Source of the DNA: Pogona vitticeps
Lineage: Eukaryota; Chordata; Lepidosauria; Squamata; Agamidae
Reading direction: 5' to 3'
DNA length: 64,000 nt
Assembly: GCF_051106095.1 (NCBI RefSeq)
Contig: NC_135786.1
Location: 212,324,501-212,388,500 of the forward strand
Under the pieces are notes generated by a model. That model searched no databases. It was not told where the DNA came from and saw only the letters and a program-made list of their open reading frames with translations. Numbering within the stretch: position 1 is the stretch's first letter; each line of letters opens with the position of its first letter. The translations under genes and the position numbers were made by a program. Shown in pieces: positions 1 through 10,554 of this stretch.

Positions 1-110
1 GGCCACAGAGACTGGTGAAACGTTAGGAAGAAAAACCTTAAGAACACGGCCAAACAGCCCGGAAAACCCACTACAACCATCGGAGCCTTTGAGAATACGA
101 AGAATGTTGC
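1..110 (+). mobile_element. Penelope-like element (PLE) 3' tail
   Basis: The text GGCCACAGAGACTGGTGAAA then CGTTAGG, GGCCAAACAGCCCGGAAAAC and CCACTACAACCATC is the terminal segment seen again on the minus strand at 18230-18851, where it follows a GIY-YIG-type coding remnant. GAAACG at 17-22 fits the second half of a hammerhead-ribozyme core known from PLE ends. The left part is cut by the window edge. Confidence 0.6.
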
Positions 111-815
111 ATTTATAAGAAGATGGACTCATTTCTGTCTGTTTAGTGAGTGGAGTGGCTTAATATCAAATTCAGTTGTTATGCACAAATCAAAAACCAT
201 AAGAGAATTCCAAACAGGCTTGTGCTATTGTCCAGCTAGAGGACAAATTAAGTGCTGTAGTGCAGAGGTGAGCAACATATTAACTCATGGCCTACATGCT
301 GCCATGCAATGGCCCAAACATTTCCTCTGCACACCCAAGGTGCCCCAGCACCTCTATGCACCCCCAGCACTTAAAAATTGGCTTTGGCTCAAAATATCCC
401 CATATTCTCTCTAAAAACCAGGGGGAGCAATTTTTCTATTTTGAGGGAGACCTAGAACCACTGCAAAGTTCAGTTTTTAAAAAAATAAAAACATTGGTTT
501 TGGCCATTGCTGGATGCAAAGTGTGTAGGGGGTCTGTGTTCAGTAGCATCCTTAATTTTTGTAAGGATATAAGGAGGAACATAACAGGAGCAGTTATAGT
601 CCTACAAAGTCCAGGGCTTGGTGTGGACAGCCCAAGAGGTCTGGAGATGGCCCACCTCTACTTTAGTGAACATACTGTAATGAGTAGATCACAAAAATCA
701 ATAAGAGCTATGTGGTCCATACAAAACACAGTGCTGGATAGGAGGTACGTTTATTAGACCACTAAAAATGTCATACAATCTGCTGACTTTCATAACTAAA
801 TCAATGGATACTCAC
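111..815. other. CDH17 intron, nothing recognised
   Basis: AT-rich intron sequence between the PLE tail and the CDH17 exon ending at 816. Open frames up to 156 codons show no familiar motif and no plausible CDH17 EC5 exon was found. Confidence 0.5.
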
Positions 816-892
816 ATCTGATTTTTCAAAGATTGGGATCTGATCGTTGATGTCAATGACATTTATCTGCACATCACACAGTGTTTGGAAAA
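816..892 (-). CDS. CDH17: CDH17 exon, end of EC4
   Basis: A 77-bp exon (phase 1 in, 0 out) reads (V)FQTLCDVQINVIDINDQI and PIFEKSD, nearly the same as human FKTLCFVQINVIDINDQIPIFEKSD. The acceptor is CATAG and the donor GTGAGT. It is the last CDH17 exon in the window; the next one (EC5) must lie left of position 1. Confidence 0.93.
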
Positions 893-1154
893 CTATGAGA
901 ACAAGAACAGAGCAAGATCAAATGTGAGCCATTCTGTATAGAACAACGATTCTCAAAACTGTTCAATTCAAAACTTCAGTCGTGCCCTGAGCACCATAAA
1001 GAGAGCTGGGGAAGACATTTGTTGGGTTAGCCGTTCCTTATGCACTTGTCCTGAGACTGGTCACCGGGGGAAAAAGCATCTTGCCTTGCAAATCCAAACA
1101 TTTCTAAAGCCCATGATGCATTTCAGGGCAGGAAAGCACAGAAAACCACATGTA

Positions 1155-1670
1155 CAGTGGGGTCTTGACTTAAGAATGGCTCGAGTTAAGAACATTTTGA
1201 CTTAAGAACCACTCTCATAGGAAAATATTGACTTGACATAAGTACTTAGATTTGAGTTAAGAACTGAAAAAAAACCCACGTGGGAGGCAGGGAAAGTGCA
1301 AAATTTGAACTTTCAGTTAACTGTTGGCCAGTGAAAAGGGTGCCTGTCTGCTTCCTCACTCCTCCCAGCGTTTAGAGAGTGGATTGGGAGACAGTCTTCA
1401 GACTGCCTGGTACTGTACTGCCTGGACTGTATTTTCCCTGCCTTCCCTGAACCTTTCTTGACCTAAGAAAAAAAGAAACAAAATATCCCTCCTCTAGTGG
1501 TCGAAGGCGGAATAGCAGCTTCCCATTAGTTTCTATGGACGGAAAAGAGCAGATACGGATCAAATGGTTTTCAATGCATTCCTATGGGAAATGCAGATTT
1601 GACCTGAGAACTTTTTGACTTGAGAACCGCCTTCCAATACGGATTAAGTTCTCAAGTCAAGCCCCCACTG
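1155..1670. mobile_element. Mariner/Tigger-like MITE, 516 bp
   Basis: Inverted ends begin CAGTGGGG and close with CCCCACTG, flanked by TA on both sides (1153-1154, 1671-1672). The ends run on as CTTGACTT-type inverted repeats. No transposase remains. TA duplication and this terminus fit a non-autonomous Tc1/mariner-pogo element. Confidence 0.75.
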
Positions 1671-1987
1671 TACACATTTTAAAAAGTACACGGCTAAGAA
1701 TATGCATATTTCAAAATTGTGCTCTCATGTTTCTCAATAGGCAACATGACAAAATAAGCAGCAATAAGTGGGGAAGAAGGACGTCATTGATGCAGATGAA
1801 GCTTTTTTTAGTCACAGTCTTAAGAGAGAAAGTGGAAGAAGGTCATAGGACATTCTAATTAAGTTCTGCTAGGTGCTACAGTACTGTATTGTGGTTTCTG
1901 ATTCCACTAAAATATTTAATTGAACTGTATGGCCTTCTACAAATCTTGGATTTTGGACCTTTTTCGCAGCTATTGTTTATATACGCA

Positions 1988-2120
1988 TGCCATCTAATTT
2001 CAGAAGCTAAGCACTGCCAGGCCTGGTCAAGTTTTGGATGGGAGACCAGCAAGGAAAGCTTTTGATGGGAGACCAGCAAGGAAAGCCAGCAATCTCCAGG
2101 TAGGGCTAGGAAAAAAAAAT
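1988..2120 (+). repeat. 5S rRNA-derived sequence with internal 27-bp duplication
   Basis: CAGAAGCTAAGCACTGCCAG, GGCCTGGTCAAG and TTGGATGGGAGACCAGC match the 3' half of vertebrate 5S rRNA, whose internal promoter includes AGCTAAGC and TGGATGGGAGACC. GATGGGAGACCAGCAAGGAA occurs twice in tandem. A 9-base A-run follows. It is a 5S pseudogene or a 5S-derived SINE head; it is truncated and diverged, so not a working 5S gene. Confidence 0.65.
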
Positions 2121-2309
2121 CTCATAAATCAGAGTTAACCATACTGGGCAAATGGAACAACTGTCTGACTCGACATAAGGCAGGTTTCTGTACAGACCTT
2201 CTTTATAACACATGGACCAAAAATCTGTTAGTTACACCCTCATGCATAATGCAAATAGCATAATTTTTGATAACAAGCTGTGCAAGTTAGGAAGTCAGCA
2301 TAGACATTA

Positions 2310-2453
2310 CAGTGGGGTCTCTACTTAAGAACTTAATCCGTATTGGAAGGTGGTTCTCAAGTTGAAAAGTTCTTATGTTGAATCTGCATTTCCCATAGGA
2401 ATGCATTGAAAACCATTTAATCCATATCTGCTCTTTTCCGTCCATAGAAACTA
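2310..2453. mobile_element. Truncated Tigger-like MITE end
   Basis: Starts CAGTGGGGTCTCTACTTAAG after TA and reproduces the right end of the 1155-1670 element in reverse orientation as far as TCCGTCCATAGAAACTA, where a second MITE begins. Confidence 0.65.
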
Positions 2454-2846
2454 CAGTGGAACCTCTACTTAAGAACTTAATCCGTTTTGGAATGGTGTTC
2501 TTAAGTTGAAACGTTCTTAAGTTGAAGCAAAATTTCCCATAGGAATGGACTGAAAACCAATTAATCCATTCTGGCTGTTTTTTTGTTATGTAGAGGTGCG
2601 TTCGTACATTGAAGCATTAGTTCCCATAGGAACTAATGCAAAGCTGGTTAATACATACTCTACCACTAGGGGGAGAATTTTTTTTTAACCTAAGATGACC
2701 TAAGGTTAAAAAAAGAGCAGGAAAGTTTTTTTTCCTGTTCCTATCTTGGATCTCTGTTCTCAAGTAGAAGCAAAATTTAGCAAATGGAGCTGTTCTTAAG
2801 TTGGATTGTTCTTAAGTAGGGACATTCTTAAGTAGAGACCCCACTG
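2454..2846. mobile_element. Tigger-like MITE inserted in the previous one
   Basis: Begins CAGTGGAACCTCTACTTAAG after TA (2452-2453) and ends with AAGTAGAGACCCCACTG followed by TA. About 390 bp with matching inverted ends and no coding capacity. Confidence 0.7.
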
Positions 2847-3288
2847 TATCTGTTGTGTGCTGATGATAACATTTACACCCACTTCTTAACCTGCAGCATT
2901 AACTGCCAAAAGTTATGCCATTTGTGTTACAGCATCATAAAATGACCATACAATTTTGTCCATCCACATTGTTCTTAAATCTCATTATCTTACATAGACT
3001 TATTCTAAAATAGTGGTTGTTATCTCGTGAGGGTGGGCTTTTCTGTCCCCTGAACCTGTCATGAAGTGTACCGAACTACCACCACTGCAAAAATATGGTA
3101 GGGAGAAAAGAGCTTGCAACCCTAGTTAGCCTGCTCCAGGCTTTTCCAATTGACCCCCAGTAGACAAGCTCTACGTGGGGGGGGGGCATAAAAACATGGA
3201 GATATGGGTTTCCCATTGCTCACCCTCTACAAACTTCTGAAAAAGAATGAGGTGAAGACAGGAATAACTTCGTGTGTGATGTACTCAC

Positions 3289-3504
3289 CTGGATCTGTCA
3301 CTTTCACCTTCAGTGAATAATTAGAGGCAAGCTGCTTGTTTAATGCATTACTAAATAGGTTGATTGTCCCTGTTCCTGATTCAATGCGGAACATGTTCTC
3401 TGTAGGGATTTGGGGGGTTTGATCCACAATCTGGTACTGTAGGCGTGAATTAAGAGTATTTTCTTGGTCTGCATCTGTAGCACTAAAGACTCCTATCAAA
3501 TTTC
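3289..3504 (-). CDS. CDH17: CDH17 exon, EC4
   Basis: A 216-bp phase 1-1 exon encodes GNLIGVFSATDADQENTL, LQYQIVDQTPQIPTENMF and LASNYSLKVKVTDP. Human CDH17 has GTLTAHDRDEENTANS, YRIVEQTPKLPMDGLF and YNLTIEVSDK. The DAD calcium motif is present. Confidence 0.94.
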
Positions 3505-3554
3505 CTAGTGGTGGTAAAAGACATTGGAATAAATATAAATATAAACTACATGGA

Positions 3555-3685
3555 AGCTAATTTTTATTTTATTTATTTATTTATTCAATTTATATCCCGC
3601 CCATCTGGTATATTTTACCACTCTATAATAGAAAATAAAGTAAGTTACAATATTAGTACTGTATAAATATTCTGTAAACCAATTC
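3555..3685 (-). mobile_element. L2-like LINE 3' tail
   Basis: A TTTA-type simple repeat followed by AATTTATATCCCGCCCATCT, the reverse complement of the GGCGGGATATAAAT end typical of L2/CR1 tails. It lies in the CDH17 intron 50 bp upstream of the 3289-3504 exon. Confidence 0.6.
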
Positions 3686-3689
3686 CAGG

Positions 3690-4390
3690 CAACTAATGGA
3701 GGGACATGAAAGAGCTGTGGTTAAACATAATAATTGGTTCTTTAGTTTAGATAGGTAGAGCAAAGTACCTGAACTAATAAGAATGTCAAAAATTCATTTG
3801 GTTCTCTCTGAATGCAAGCTGACCTAATGTGCATTTCACAAAGCAGGACACAACCCAAGACTTAGAAATATTTTGATATTTACACTTTCTTTAGTTGTGC
3901 AAAGCTTTTTAAAAGGTGTTCCAATATGCATGTACTGTATTAGACAAAATCATAGACAGATCAACATTTGCTAAGGAAAATTGTTTGCAACAGTGCTTAT
4001 TTAAGGACAAAGGCAAAAAAAAAACATTTTTTCTTCAGCTTTCTTAAACAAATGCTACTTAAGAAATAAGAAAAATGCTTCTTCAGAAATAAGAAACTGA
4101 ATAAAATTAACACTGACAGATCCAGCATTTGGATAGCTCTGTTGAGACTGACAGATTGGCAGTTGTCACTGTCAGCAATATAAGATAAAGTTACTTTTTA
4201 GCAATGATACTCCAGTCAGCAAGAACAGTGGGATTCTGGGAGTTATCATTCAAAACGAGTAACTTCTCCAGCTCTCCAGCCATAGGCAAGCAAAGAACCC
4301 ACATGTCCTATGAAAATCTACTTTGGATTTGCAATTGAGACATAGCTGTCCAAATTCATAGTGTTTCCAAAACAGTCTTTCTGACATCAT
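3690..4390. other. CDH17 intron, mostly unrecognised
   Basis: No coding signal was found. A short fold-back with GGGATTCTGGGAGTTATCAT near 4230 resembles hAT MITE debris. Confidence 0.4.
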
Positions 4391-4400
4391 ATTTTCTTAC

Positions 4401-4554
4401 CTACAATTTCATTCTCCTGAACTTCAAATTTAGTCAAGCGTTTGCCACACACAGGGGGATTATCATTAATGTCTTCTACTGTGACATTAAGAGTCACTGC
4501 ACGTGACAACTGTAAGTCTCCATCGTCATCTTTCACGATTATGGATAATGAATA
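4401..4554 (-). CDS. CDH17: CDH17 exon, end of EC3 and start of EC4
   Basis: A 154-bp exon (phase 0 in, 1 out) encodes YSLSIIVKDDDGDLQLSRAV, VTVEDINDNPPVC and TKFEVQENEIVG. Human CDH17 has VKVKDINDNPPTC and TVFEVQENERLG. The intact DINDNPP marks the EC3-EC4 calcium linker. An L2 LINE tail begins about 20 bp upstream of its acceptor. Confidence 0.94.
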
Positions 4555-4574
4555 CTGAAATAGAAATTTTGTAG

Positions 4575-4663
4575 TTAGGAATTGTAAGCTGCCTTGGGTA
4601 CTTTTAAGAAGAAGATGGGGTAAAAATATTATAAATAAATGAGAGAGAGAGAGAGAGAGAGAA
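4575..4663 (+). mobile_element. L2-like LINE tail with (GA)n
   Basis: GTAAGCTGCCTTGGGTACTT, then AAGATGGGGTAAAAATATTA and TAAATAAAT, the standard L2 3' end (a second copy is at 61.82 kb). It ends in an (AG)n run of about 25 bp at 4639-4661. Confidence 0.65.
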
Positions 4664-4884
4664 TTGATTTACAGGTAAAATGCATGTCTGCTCAGAAGCA
4701 AATCCCACTGATATTAGTGCTTACTCACAACGAAGTACTAATCACAGCCTTTGAGAGACATGGCAGTGAAAACTATATTACCAGAATCCCCCCCGCAACA
4801 AGTTCAACATGTTATCAATTTGTTTAACTTTAATATAAGGGAATTGCTGCTGAATCATAGTGCAGAATGTTCCATGGAGATAGA

Positions 4885-5300
4885 AATACTGCTAAACACA
4901 ATTTGAATATTTAGTGAAGACATTCAAATTAACTTTGGAATTGATAAATGTGCAGTTCTATCTATACAATGTTGCAAGATCCAAAAACTAGATGGAATAG
5001 AGTTAAAAATTGTAGTATTATAAAATCACTATCAAGTGATGAAAATTATGAACACCTTGGAATACTAGAAGCAGATAACATCCTGCACACAAAGGTTAAA
5101 GAACTGACAGATATGAAATGTATTAAAAGACTGAAATTTCACAGAGTATTATAAGCAGTTGCAGACCTCAGAAATCACACCATGAGAGCTACAAAAAGAG
5201 CAGTATTAGGAACAACATACATATTGCACTGATATTTAACAGATACTTTTATCTGTTATATAATACCAGTCAATGTTTTTATAATTTTGATTGACTGTGC
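4885..5300 (+). mobile_element. R4-clade LINE fragment with internal deletion
   Basis: GATGAAAATTATGAACACCT and the segments around it closely match the R4 LINE at 40.64-42.3 kb. The text jumps from the codons for KELTDMKCIKRL straight to the 3' end (AGCAGTTGCAGACCTC), so about 1 kb seen in the longer copy is missing here. Confidence 0.7.
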
Positions 5301-5482
5301 CTGGTGTTTTTGAATCATCATCATCATCTTAGAACTCAACAGATCATTGAGTCTAGCCCCTTTCAAGGCAGCATGGTGGGGAATAAAATTTCTATCTACA
5401 CAGCCAGATAACCTACACCACTGAGCTATCCAGCAGTTTTATATCTTTTAGAAGAGTTGTTGCTCATTTTTATCAAACTTAC

Positions 5483-5617
5483 ACTGTCTTTTTGTTCTCT
5501 GTCCAGAGGTTGTGTTACGTAGATAGTCCCATTCCGGTCAACCATAAATGGAGGTTTAATAGGAGACATCTCTTCTGATAAGATATGATACGTTACACCT
5601 GGATAATTCCATTGTAC
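5483..5617 (-). CDS. CDH17: CDH17 exon, EC3 middle
   Basis: A 135-bp phase 0-0 exon reads VQWNYPGVTYHILSEE..., GTIYVTQPLDREQKDS. Human CDH17 has VRWNDPGAQYSL and DIYVTQPLDREEKDA. It keeps the LDRE motif. Exons on both sides join in frame. Confidence 0.94.
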
Positions 5618-6289
5618 CTGGTATTTCAAAGAGTTAAATAAGAGCTCATAAAACAGAACACTCTATTCTCATAGTAACAAAAGGCAGTATCATCCTCTTC
5701 TCTTTCTCCTGCTCTCACTCCCATTTTTTCTTCTTTTTTTAAAAAAACTTGGTTTGTTGGCCCAATAAAGAAATAAATCTATAAGGCAAATAGATTTGGA
5801 ATGCACTTTTACTATGTATTACATATAGAGTTTGAAAAGTTGCTTTGTTACACTATAACTCCTAGAATTGTTAGGTAAGGGATTCTGGGATTTGTAGTCC
5901 AAGAAATTAATCTTTTGATACATTGATTATATTTAAGATATCTTGATTATATTCATTTTCACCTAAATGGATCTACCAAGAAGCTTATTAAAATAGAAAC
6001 ACATTATATAATATTTTTGGAACACCTTTAATAATAAATGAATGTTTCTGTGATGCTGTTATAACTATGACTGAAAAGCAAATGCTCACAAGTATACATA
6101 CTGACCTGAAATTTCTTGGAGAAGGAAAACAACTGAACATGGAAATGTTGGTTTGATGTTTTGGTTTCTTGATTTGTTTTGTTAGTTGTAGCTAACAATT
6201 CTGCTAGCTTAGAACTGTAACTAATTACTTTTTAAATCTAATATTCCCAGCTCTGTTCTAGATATCATTTAAACTCTAGTTCCCATCGG

Positions 6290-6510
6290 CCCCAGTCAGC
6301 CTCATTAATGATGAAGTAGGATGGGTGTAGTAATCCTTCTACATTGGGAAGGTCAAGGATTTCTGAAACCGCCTCTAAATTCATCTAAACTGATGGCCAT
6401 CACCACATTATGTGGCAGTGAATTCTGTGATTCATTATGGAATGCATGTGAAGTGCTTTGCTTTCCTTTGCTGCCTCTCTTGAACATCCTGGCAAGATCT
6501 CATTTATGAC
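6290..6510 (+). repeat. CR1/LINE-derived interspersed repeat fragment
   Basis: GATGGCCATCACCACATTAT, GTGGCAGTGAATTCTGTGAT and a block of CTTTG-type text resemble a common amniote LINE-derived repeat. Identification rests on memory of that repeat. Confidence 0.4.
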
Positions 6511-6718
6511 AGGGGCAGACCTAACAGTGATAACACCAGCAAAGTTGTTACATTCAGTTTAGATTTCTGTCCTTTCACTGTTTAGTGCTCTCTCGAGCAA
6601 ACCAACCTCATTGGTCAAAGTCTCTTTAGAGGCAAAGTATAGTAGGTACACAGTAGGAGCCAGGAGGTCAGGATCTAAACCCTTGATCCTGAGCTTCTTG
6701 GTGGTTTCAAGACCTTAC

Positions 6719-6918
6719 CCGACTGATGCTGATGGGATGCGGTTCCGTGGAGTTTTCCTTGATCTTTACTGGTGGTGGTGACTTCCACAGATTTTCCAAC
6801 ACAGTGACATTCACATCTACATGACTGTTGAAGGCATTTACTGACTGTCCTGCCATATCATACACATCCACAACGAGGATAAAAACGTTCACACTTGTTG
6901 GATCTAAATACTGAGCTC
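6719..6918 (-). CDS. CDH17: CDH17 exon, end of EC2 and start of EC3
   Basis: A 200-bp exon (phase 1 in, 0 out) encodes AQYLDPTSVNVFILVVDVYD, MAGQSVNAF, VNVTVLENLWKSPPPVKI and KENSTEPHPISISR. Human CDH17 has VKDMGGQSENSF, IIVTENIWKAPKPVEM and VENSTDPHPIKIT. The EC2-EC3 junction has no DxNDN motif, and neither does the human one. Confidence 0.95.
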
Positions 6919-6999
6919 CTGAAAAAGAAACAAGGATTTAACTGATGAAAAAAATCATTGGACAAGGATCACATGCAAATGCAGACTTCTGAAGTATTT

Positions 7000-7670
7000 T
7001 TTTTAAATTACATCTTCCAGTATCAAACATCCAGCATGGCCATTATCCCAAAAAGCAACTTTGCCAGCACATATAACTTTGATTCCCTTGTAAATAATAG
7101 CTTGCCAACTAAAAGCAAACGTGGAAACTTCTTTCATTTACTTCATCCTGGAATTCAACCACCTACCTTCTGTTTTTCCCTCTAAACATTATGGTCTTAT
7201 ACTATTCAGAAATAACTGGAGCTGAGCAGGTGACACAGGAACAGAGCATTTGAAGCCCACTGGAAATTTTCCATTACAGTAGGAACAAAGAAGGACTTTC
7301 TAGCAATGGTAAAACTACTGCTTCTTTTAATTCTGCTTGCATTGTGCCTTCCTTCAAGGAGGCATTAACCATTCTCACTTTACAGCCCAACTTGGCAACT
7401 CACAAAGGAAAGAAACAAAAGAGTAGAGATATCTAGCACTAGAAGAAACTGGGAAAGTTAGGTGTTTTGGATGACAACTTTCAGAATCCTCAGGAAGCAT
7501 GGTCCGTGGCTAGTAGTTAAAAAAAAGGAAACTTTGGGCCAGTAGTCTCAAAAAATAGCACTTTCAAGCTCTCAACACAAAATGTTCATGAAAAAAAACA
7601 TAGTTAATGCTAACCAGGATCCCTTGCAACCACTGTCTGCAAAGCTGTTTCTCACTATGATTTACATTGC
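7000..7670. other. CDH17 intron, nothing recognised
   Basis: Intron between the 6719-6918 and 9667-9825 exons. Short open frames have no recognisable motif. Confidence 0.4.
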
Positions 7671-7675
7671 CCCAT

Positions 7676-8325
7676 GGGGCAGTGGTTAAACTGTAGTACT
7701 GCAGTTAAGCCTCTGCTCACAACTTGAGTTTGATCCAAATGGGTTCAGGTAGCTGGCTCAAGATAAACTGAGCCTTTCATCCTTCTGAGGTCAGTTAAAT
7801 GAATACCCAGCTCGCTGGGGGGGGATTGTTGTTTGCATAATTATGTTGTAAACCGCCCAGAGAGTGCTCTAGCACAGTGGTCTCCAACCTTTTCTGAGGT
7901 TTCTGCAAACCAGTTGGGAGGTGGGGTCTGTATGTGGGGGGCATCCCCCCTCACAGGTGGGCATGGTGCACTTGTGGGTTGGGTGTGACACACTTGCAGG
8001 TGAGTGGGCCACACTTGTGCACATGCATCGGTGAGTGTGGTGTGCTCATGGGTGGGTGTGGCACACTTGTGGGTGAGCGGGGTGCAATTGTATGCATGTG
8101 CGGATAGGCAGGGCACCTGTGTGGGTGGGTGGGTGGGTCGCCCATGCATGTGGGCATGCGTGGGGGAGTGCACGGGGATGCATGAGGGGGTGGGAGATCT
8201 GTCTCCGCATCCCGGTCCTGTGGAGGCCACGGATCGGCAGCGGGCTGCAGACTGTGTCTTGGGGACCCCTGCTCTAGCACACTGGAGTGGTATATAAGTC
8301 AAAAGAGCAGCAGCAGAGTTAGCAT
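7676..8325 (+). mobile_element. tRNA-derived SINE with L2-like tail, split by a MITE
   Basis: The head GGGGCAGTGGTTAAACTGTA carries the A-box-like part, then the B-box-like GAGTTTGATCC and the tail GTAAACCGCCCAGAGAGTGC ... GTGGTATATAAGTC. The hAT MITE 7875-8271 sits inside it. The same family occurs at 11868, 38785 and 40400. Confidence 0.75.
7875..8271. mobile_element. hAT-type MITE with 8-bp target duplication
   Basis: Ends CAGTGGTCTCCAACCTTT and TTGGGGACCCCTG are imperfect inverted repeats. CTCTAGCA is duplicated exactly on both sides (7867-7874, 8272-8279), the 8-bp size typical of hAT. The inside is a GTGGG-rich degenerate repeat that makes spurious open frames on both strands. Confidence 0.85.
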
Positions 8326-8621
8326 CACAGTTAGCATCACTGCACACGTAAAACTGCATTGTGTTTAATGCTGGTAAGGAAAGCAAAGGATGTCAGTCTA
8401 GACGGGAGGAAAGGAAGGAATTATGTTCGTAAGTCTGTTTCAAGTTTTGTAAACCATGATTTGCACGAAACCAAGTTTTTCTGCATTGGGGCAACATCTA
8501 GAACTAGATGTCATGTTCTTCTGCTTTGTTCCAGAACCTCATGGAACAAGGCAGAAGAACAGGACATCTGGTAAAAATTATTGTAGTTTATCCTATCTCA
8601 CATTCACTAAGGTTCCAATTA

Positions 8622-9056
8622 CAGTGGTGCCTCGCTTAACGAACGCACCGTATAACGACGAAATAGCATAGCAATGAGTTTTTTGCGATCACTGATGTGA
8701 TTGCTTACCGATGGCCCCAATGGGTGAAAATCGCATTGCGAAGACCGGTAAGCGTTTCGCTTACCGATCTTCACATTGCGACGCCTGAAAATCAGCTGTT
8801 CGGTGGCTCCAAAATGGCCACCGCATGACCCAAAATGGCCGCCGCAACCATTTTTGCGCCCTGCCCTCACTTACCGAGGGCGCAAAAATAGCGGCGCAAT
8901 GAGGAAACTTCGCTGAACAGTGAGTAAAGAAGCCATTGGAACGCATTAAACTAAGTTTAATGCATTCCAGTGGCTTTTTCCATTCCATTTAGCGATGTTT
9001 CGTCATAGCAATGGTTAATCCGGAACGGATTAACCTCGCTATGCGGGGCACCACTG
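8622..9056. mobile_element. Tigger/mariner-like MITE, 435 bp
   Basis: Ends CAGTGGTGCCTCGC and ATGCGGGGCACCACTG, flanked by TA on both sides. CpG-rich interior (GCGATC, GGCCGCC). Same family, opposite orientation, as 52276-52700. Confidence 0.8.
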
Positions 9057-9348
9057 TATACACTAGAGATAAGCCATTAATTAAAAGGGAATTCCTTAAG
9101 TGCTGCTTGTGTATGATTGTCACATCAGGTTTTCTCACCTCTGGTATTTACAAATTCACTTGCTTTGTTCTGTGGTTGGTCTTCTGGCCATAAGCATGTT
9201 CTTCACTGGAAATTCTGATTCCTCAGATTGCTTCATTTGTGTCTCTTGAACACTGATGTGATTTTAGCTCTAACAGCAGGCTATCTGTAATTAACACTTT
9301 GGCCCTAGCACCATGGAATAGTTTGCTCTTGATGTTCTCAGAGCTTGG

Positions 9349-9455
9349 GAAAGTTACTTTTTTGGACTGAAACTCCCAGAGTTCCTCAGCCAGAGGAGTG
9401 AATGTCTGCTGATGGATTCTGAGAGCTGTAGTCCAAAAAAATAATAATAACTTTA
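9349..9455. mobile_element. hAT-like fold-back MITE fragment
   Basis: TTGGACTGAAACTCCCAGAG faces its inverted partner GAGAGCTGTAGTCCAAAAA across about 60 bp, a widespread squamate MITE type. Related debris lies near 5850-5910, 31375-31445 and 60065-60140. Confidence 0.5.
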
Positions 9456-9666
9456 TTGAGCTCTGGTTCCACTATGATTTTAATCAGCAGTTTCTGCCAC
9501 ATTTTGCAAGGTTGGAATTTCCATTCAAAGCTACAGACTTTTGAAATGCAAATGAGGGCTAGAACTGACAAAGCCATGTGTTCTTAATCAAAGACAGCCC
9601 ATACTTTTCAGGACAGGCTGCTTATTTATTTTGAAAACGGACACCATAGAGAGGAAGTCTGCCTAC

Positions 9667-9825
9667 CAGCAGGAGTTGTTGAAATTGCGCCTGTGACGTT
9701 GTTAATCTGGAAAAGCATAACCTGATAAGGATTGGGGAAATGTTGACGGAGGCTGTAGCTGAGCTGAGCGTGTGGCGTGCTGGGATCATCGCGATCTGAA
9801 GCAGTGACATACATGAAGATTTTTC
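9667..9825 (-). CDS. CDH17: CDH17 exon, EC2
   Basis: A 159-bp phase 1-1 exon reads (G)KIFMYVTASDRDDPSTP, then FQINNVTGAISTTPAG. It keeps the cadherin DxDD calcium motif (human LYVNATDLDDPATP, YFQINNKTGAIS). Two overlapping small open frames span it; only this frame continues correctly from and into the neighbouring exons. Confidence 0.93.
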
Positions 9826-10309
9826 CTGTTTGATTTCAAAAGAAAAAATATGTACATGTTAAGGGTGAAAGAAACTGAAGATGGCATTCTACACTGGAGA
9901 GCCACCACTGTCTTCAGAACAACAGGTCAGCTTATTTCAGTAAAGGGTCAAGGATCCTAGCTTTTTAATTTGAACCACCAACCATAATCCCTTCCTACAG
10001 AATTAATTTTCAGTTTTTTGGTAATCACATTAAAAGAAATGGGGTAATATTGGGACCTTTGACTTTTAGGTTTCATAGCCACATTCCTTAACAACTATGC
10101 AATGGCCCTGTTATTTTACAGTTTTTTAATCTCTCTTTTCCAACCTAAGGACATGAACAGTTCCCATAAATTTATGCATTTCTCAACAGGATATATTGTT
10201 CTCATAAACACAGTACATGTTAAGGTACATATATTGCACAATATATATGTTGTGCAAAATTGTTCTCACAAACACAAGAACTATCATCAAAACCAGCTGA
10301 AAATATATT

Positions 10310-10475
10310 TCTATTTTTGTGAAGATTCTCAGTCATCCAGGTGTGGTTATCTGGAAGTTGAATCATGGCAACTGGATTTCTTTCCTGTTAGGTGAAGCTG
10401 CTTGGATGAGTAGTAAAACATTTCAACCTAACGAGAAAGAAGTCCAGTTGCCATGACTCAACTTCCAGAAATTTC
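10310..10475. mobile_element. PLE-like terminal fold-back
   Basis: Arms 10351-10395 and 10421-10469 are inverted copies (TGGAAGTTGAATCATGGCAA against TTGCCATGACTCAACTTCCA). The turn contains GGATGAGTAGTAAAAC, resembling a hammerhead-ribozyme core as found in PLE ends. The PLE label is inferred. Confidence 0.45.
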
Positions 10476-10554
10476 TATTTTGTTGATCAAGAGAAAAATG
10501 TTGTGGGTCCTTGTTTTTATATATGAGAATGAGGCAGTCAAGTCTCATTCTCAT

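Noticed and set aside
1988-2120. Functional 5S rRNA gene
   Set aside because: The 5' half is missing or unrecognisable and the control region is duplicated and diverged.
7841-8386. Open frames of up to 181 codons on both strands, His/Thr/Pro-rich or Val/Gly-rich
   Set aside because: They lie in the GTGGG-type repeat interior of a hAT MITE.
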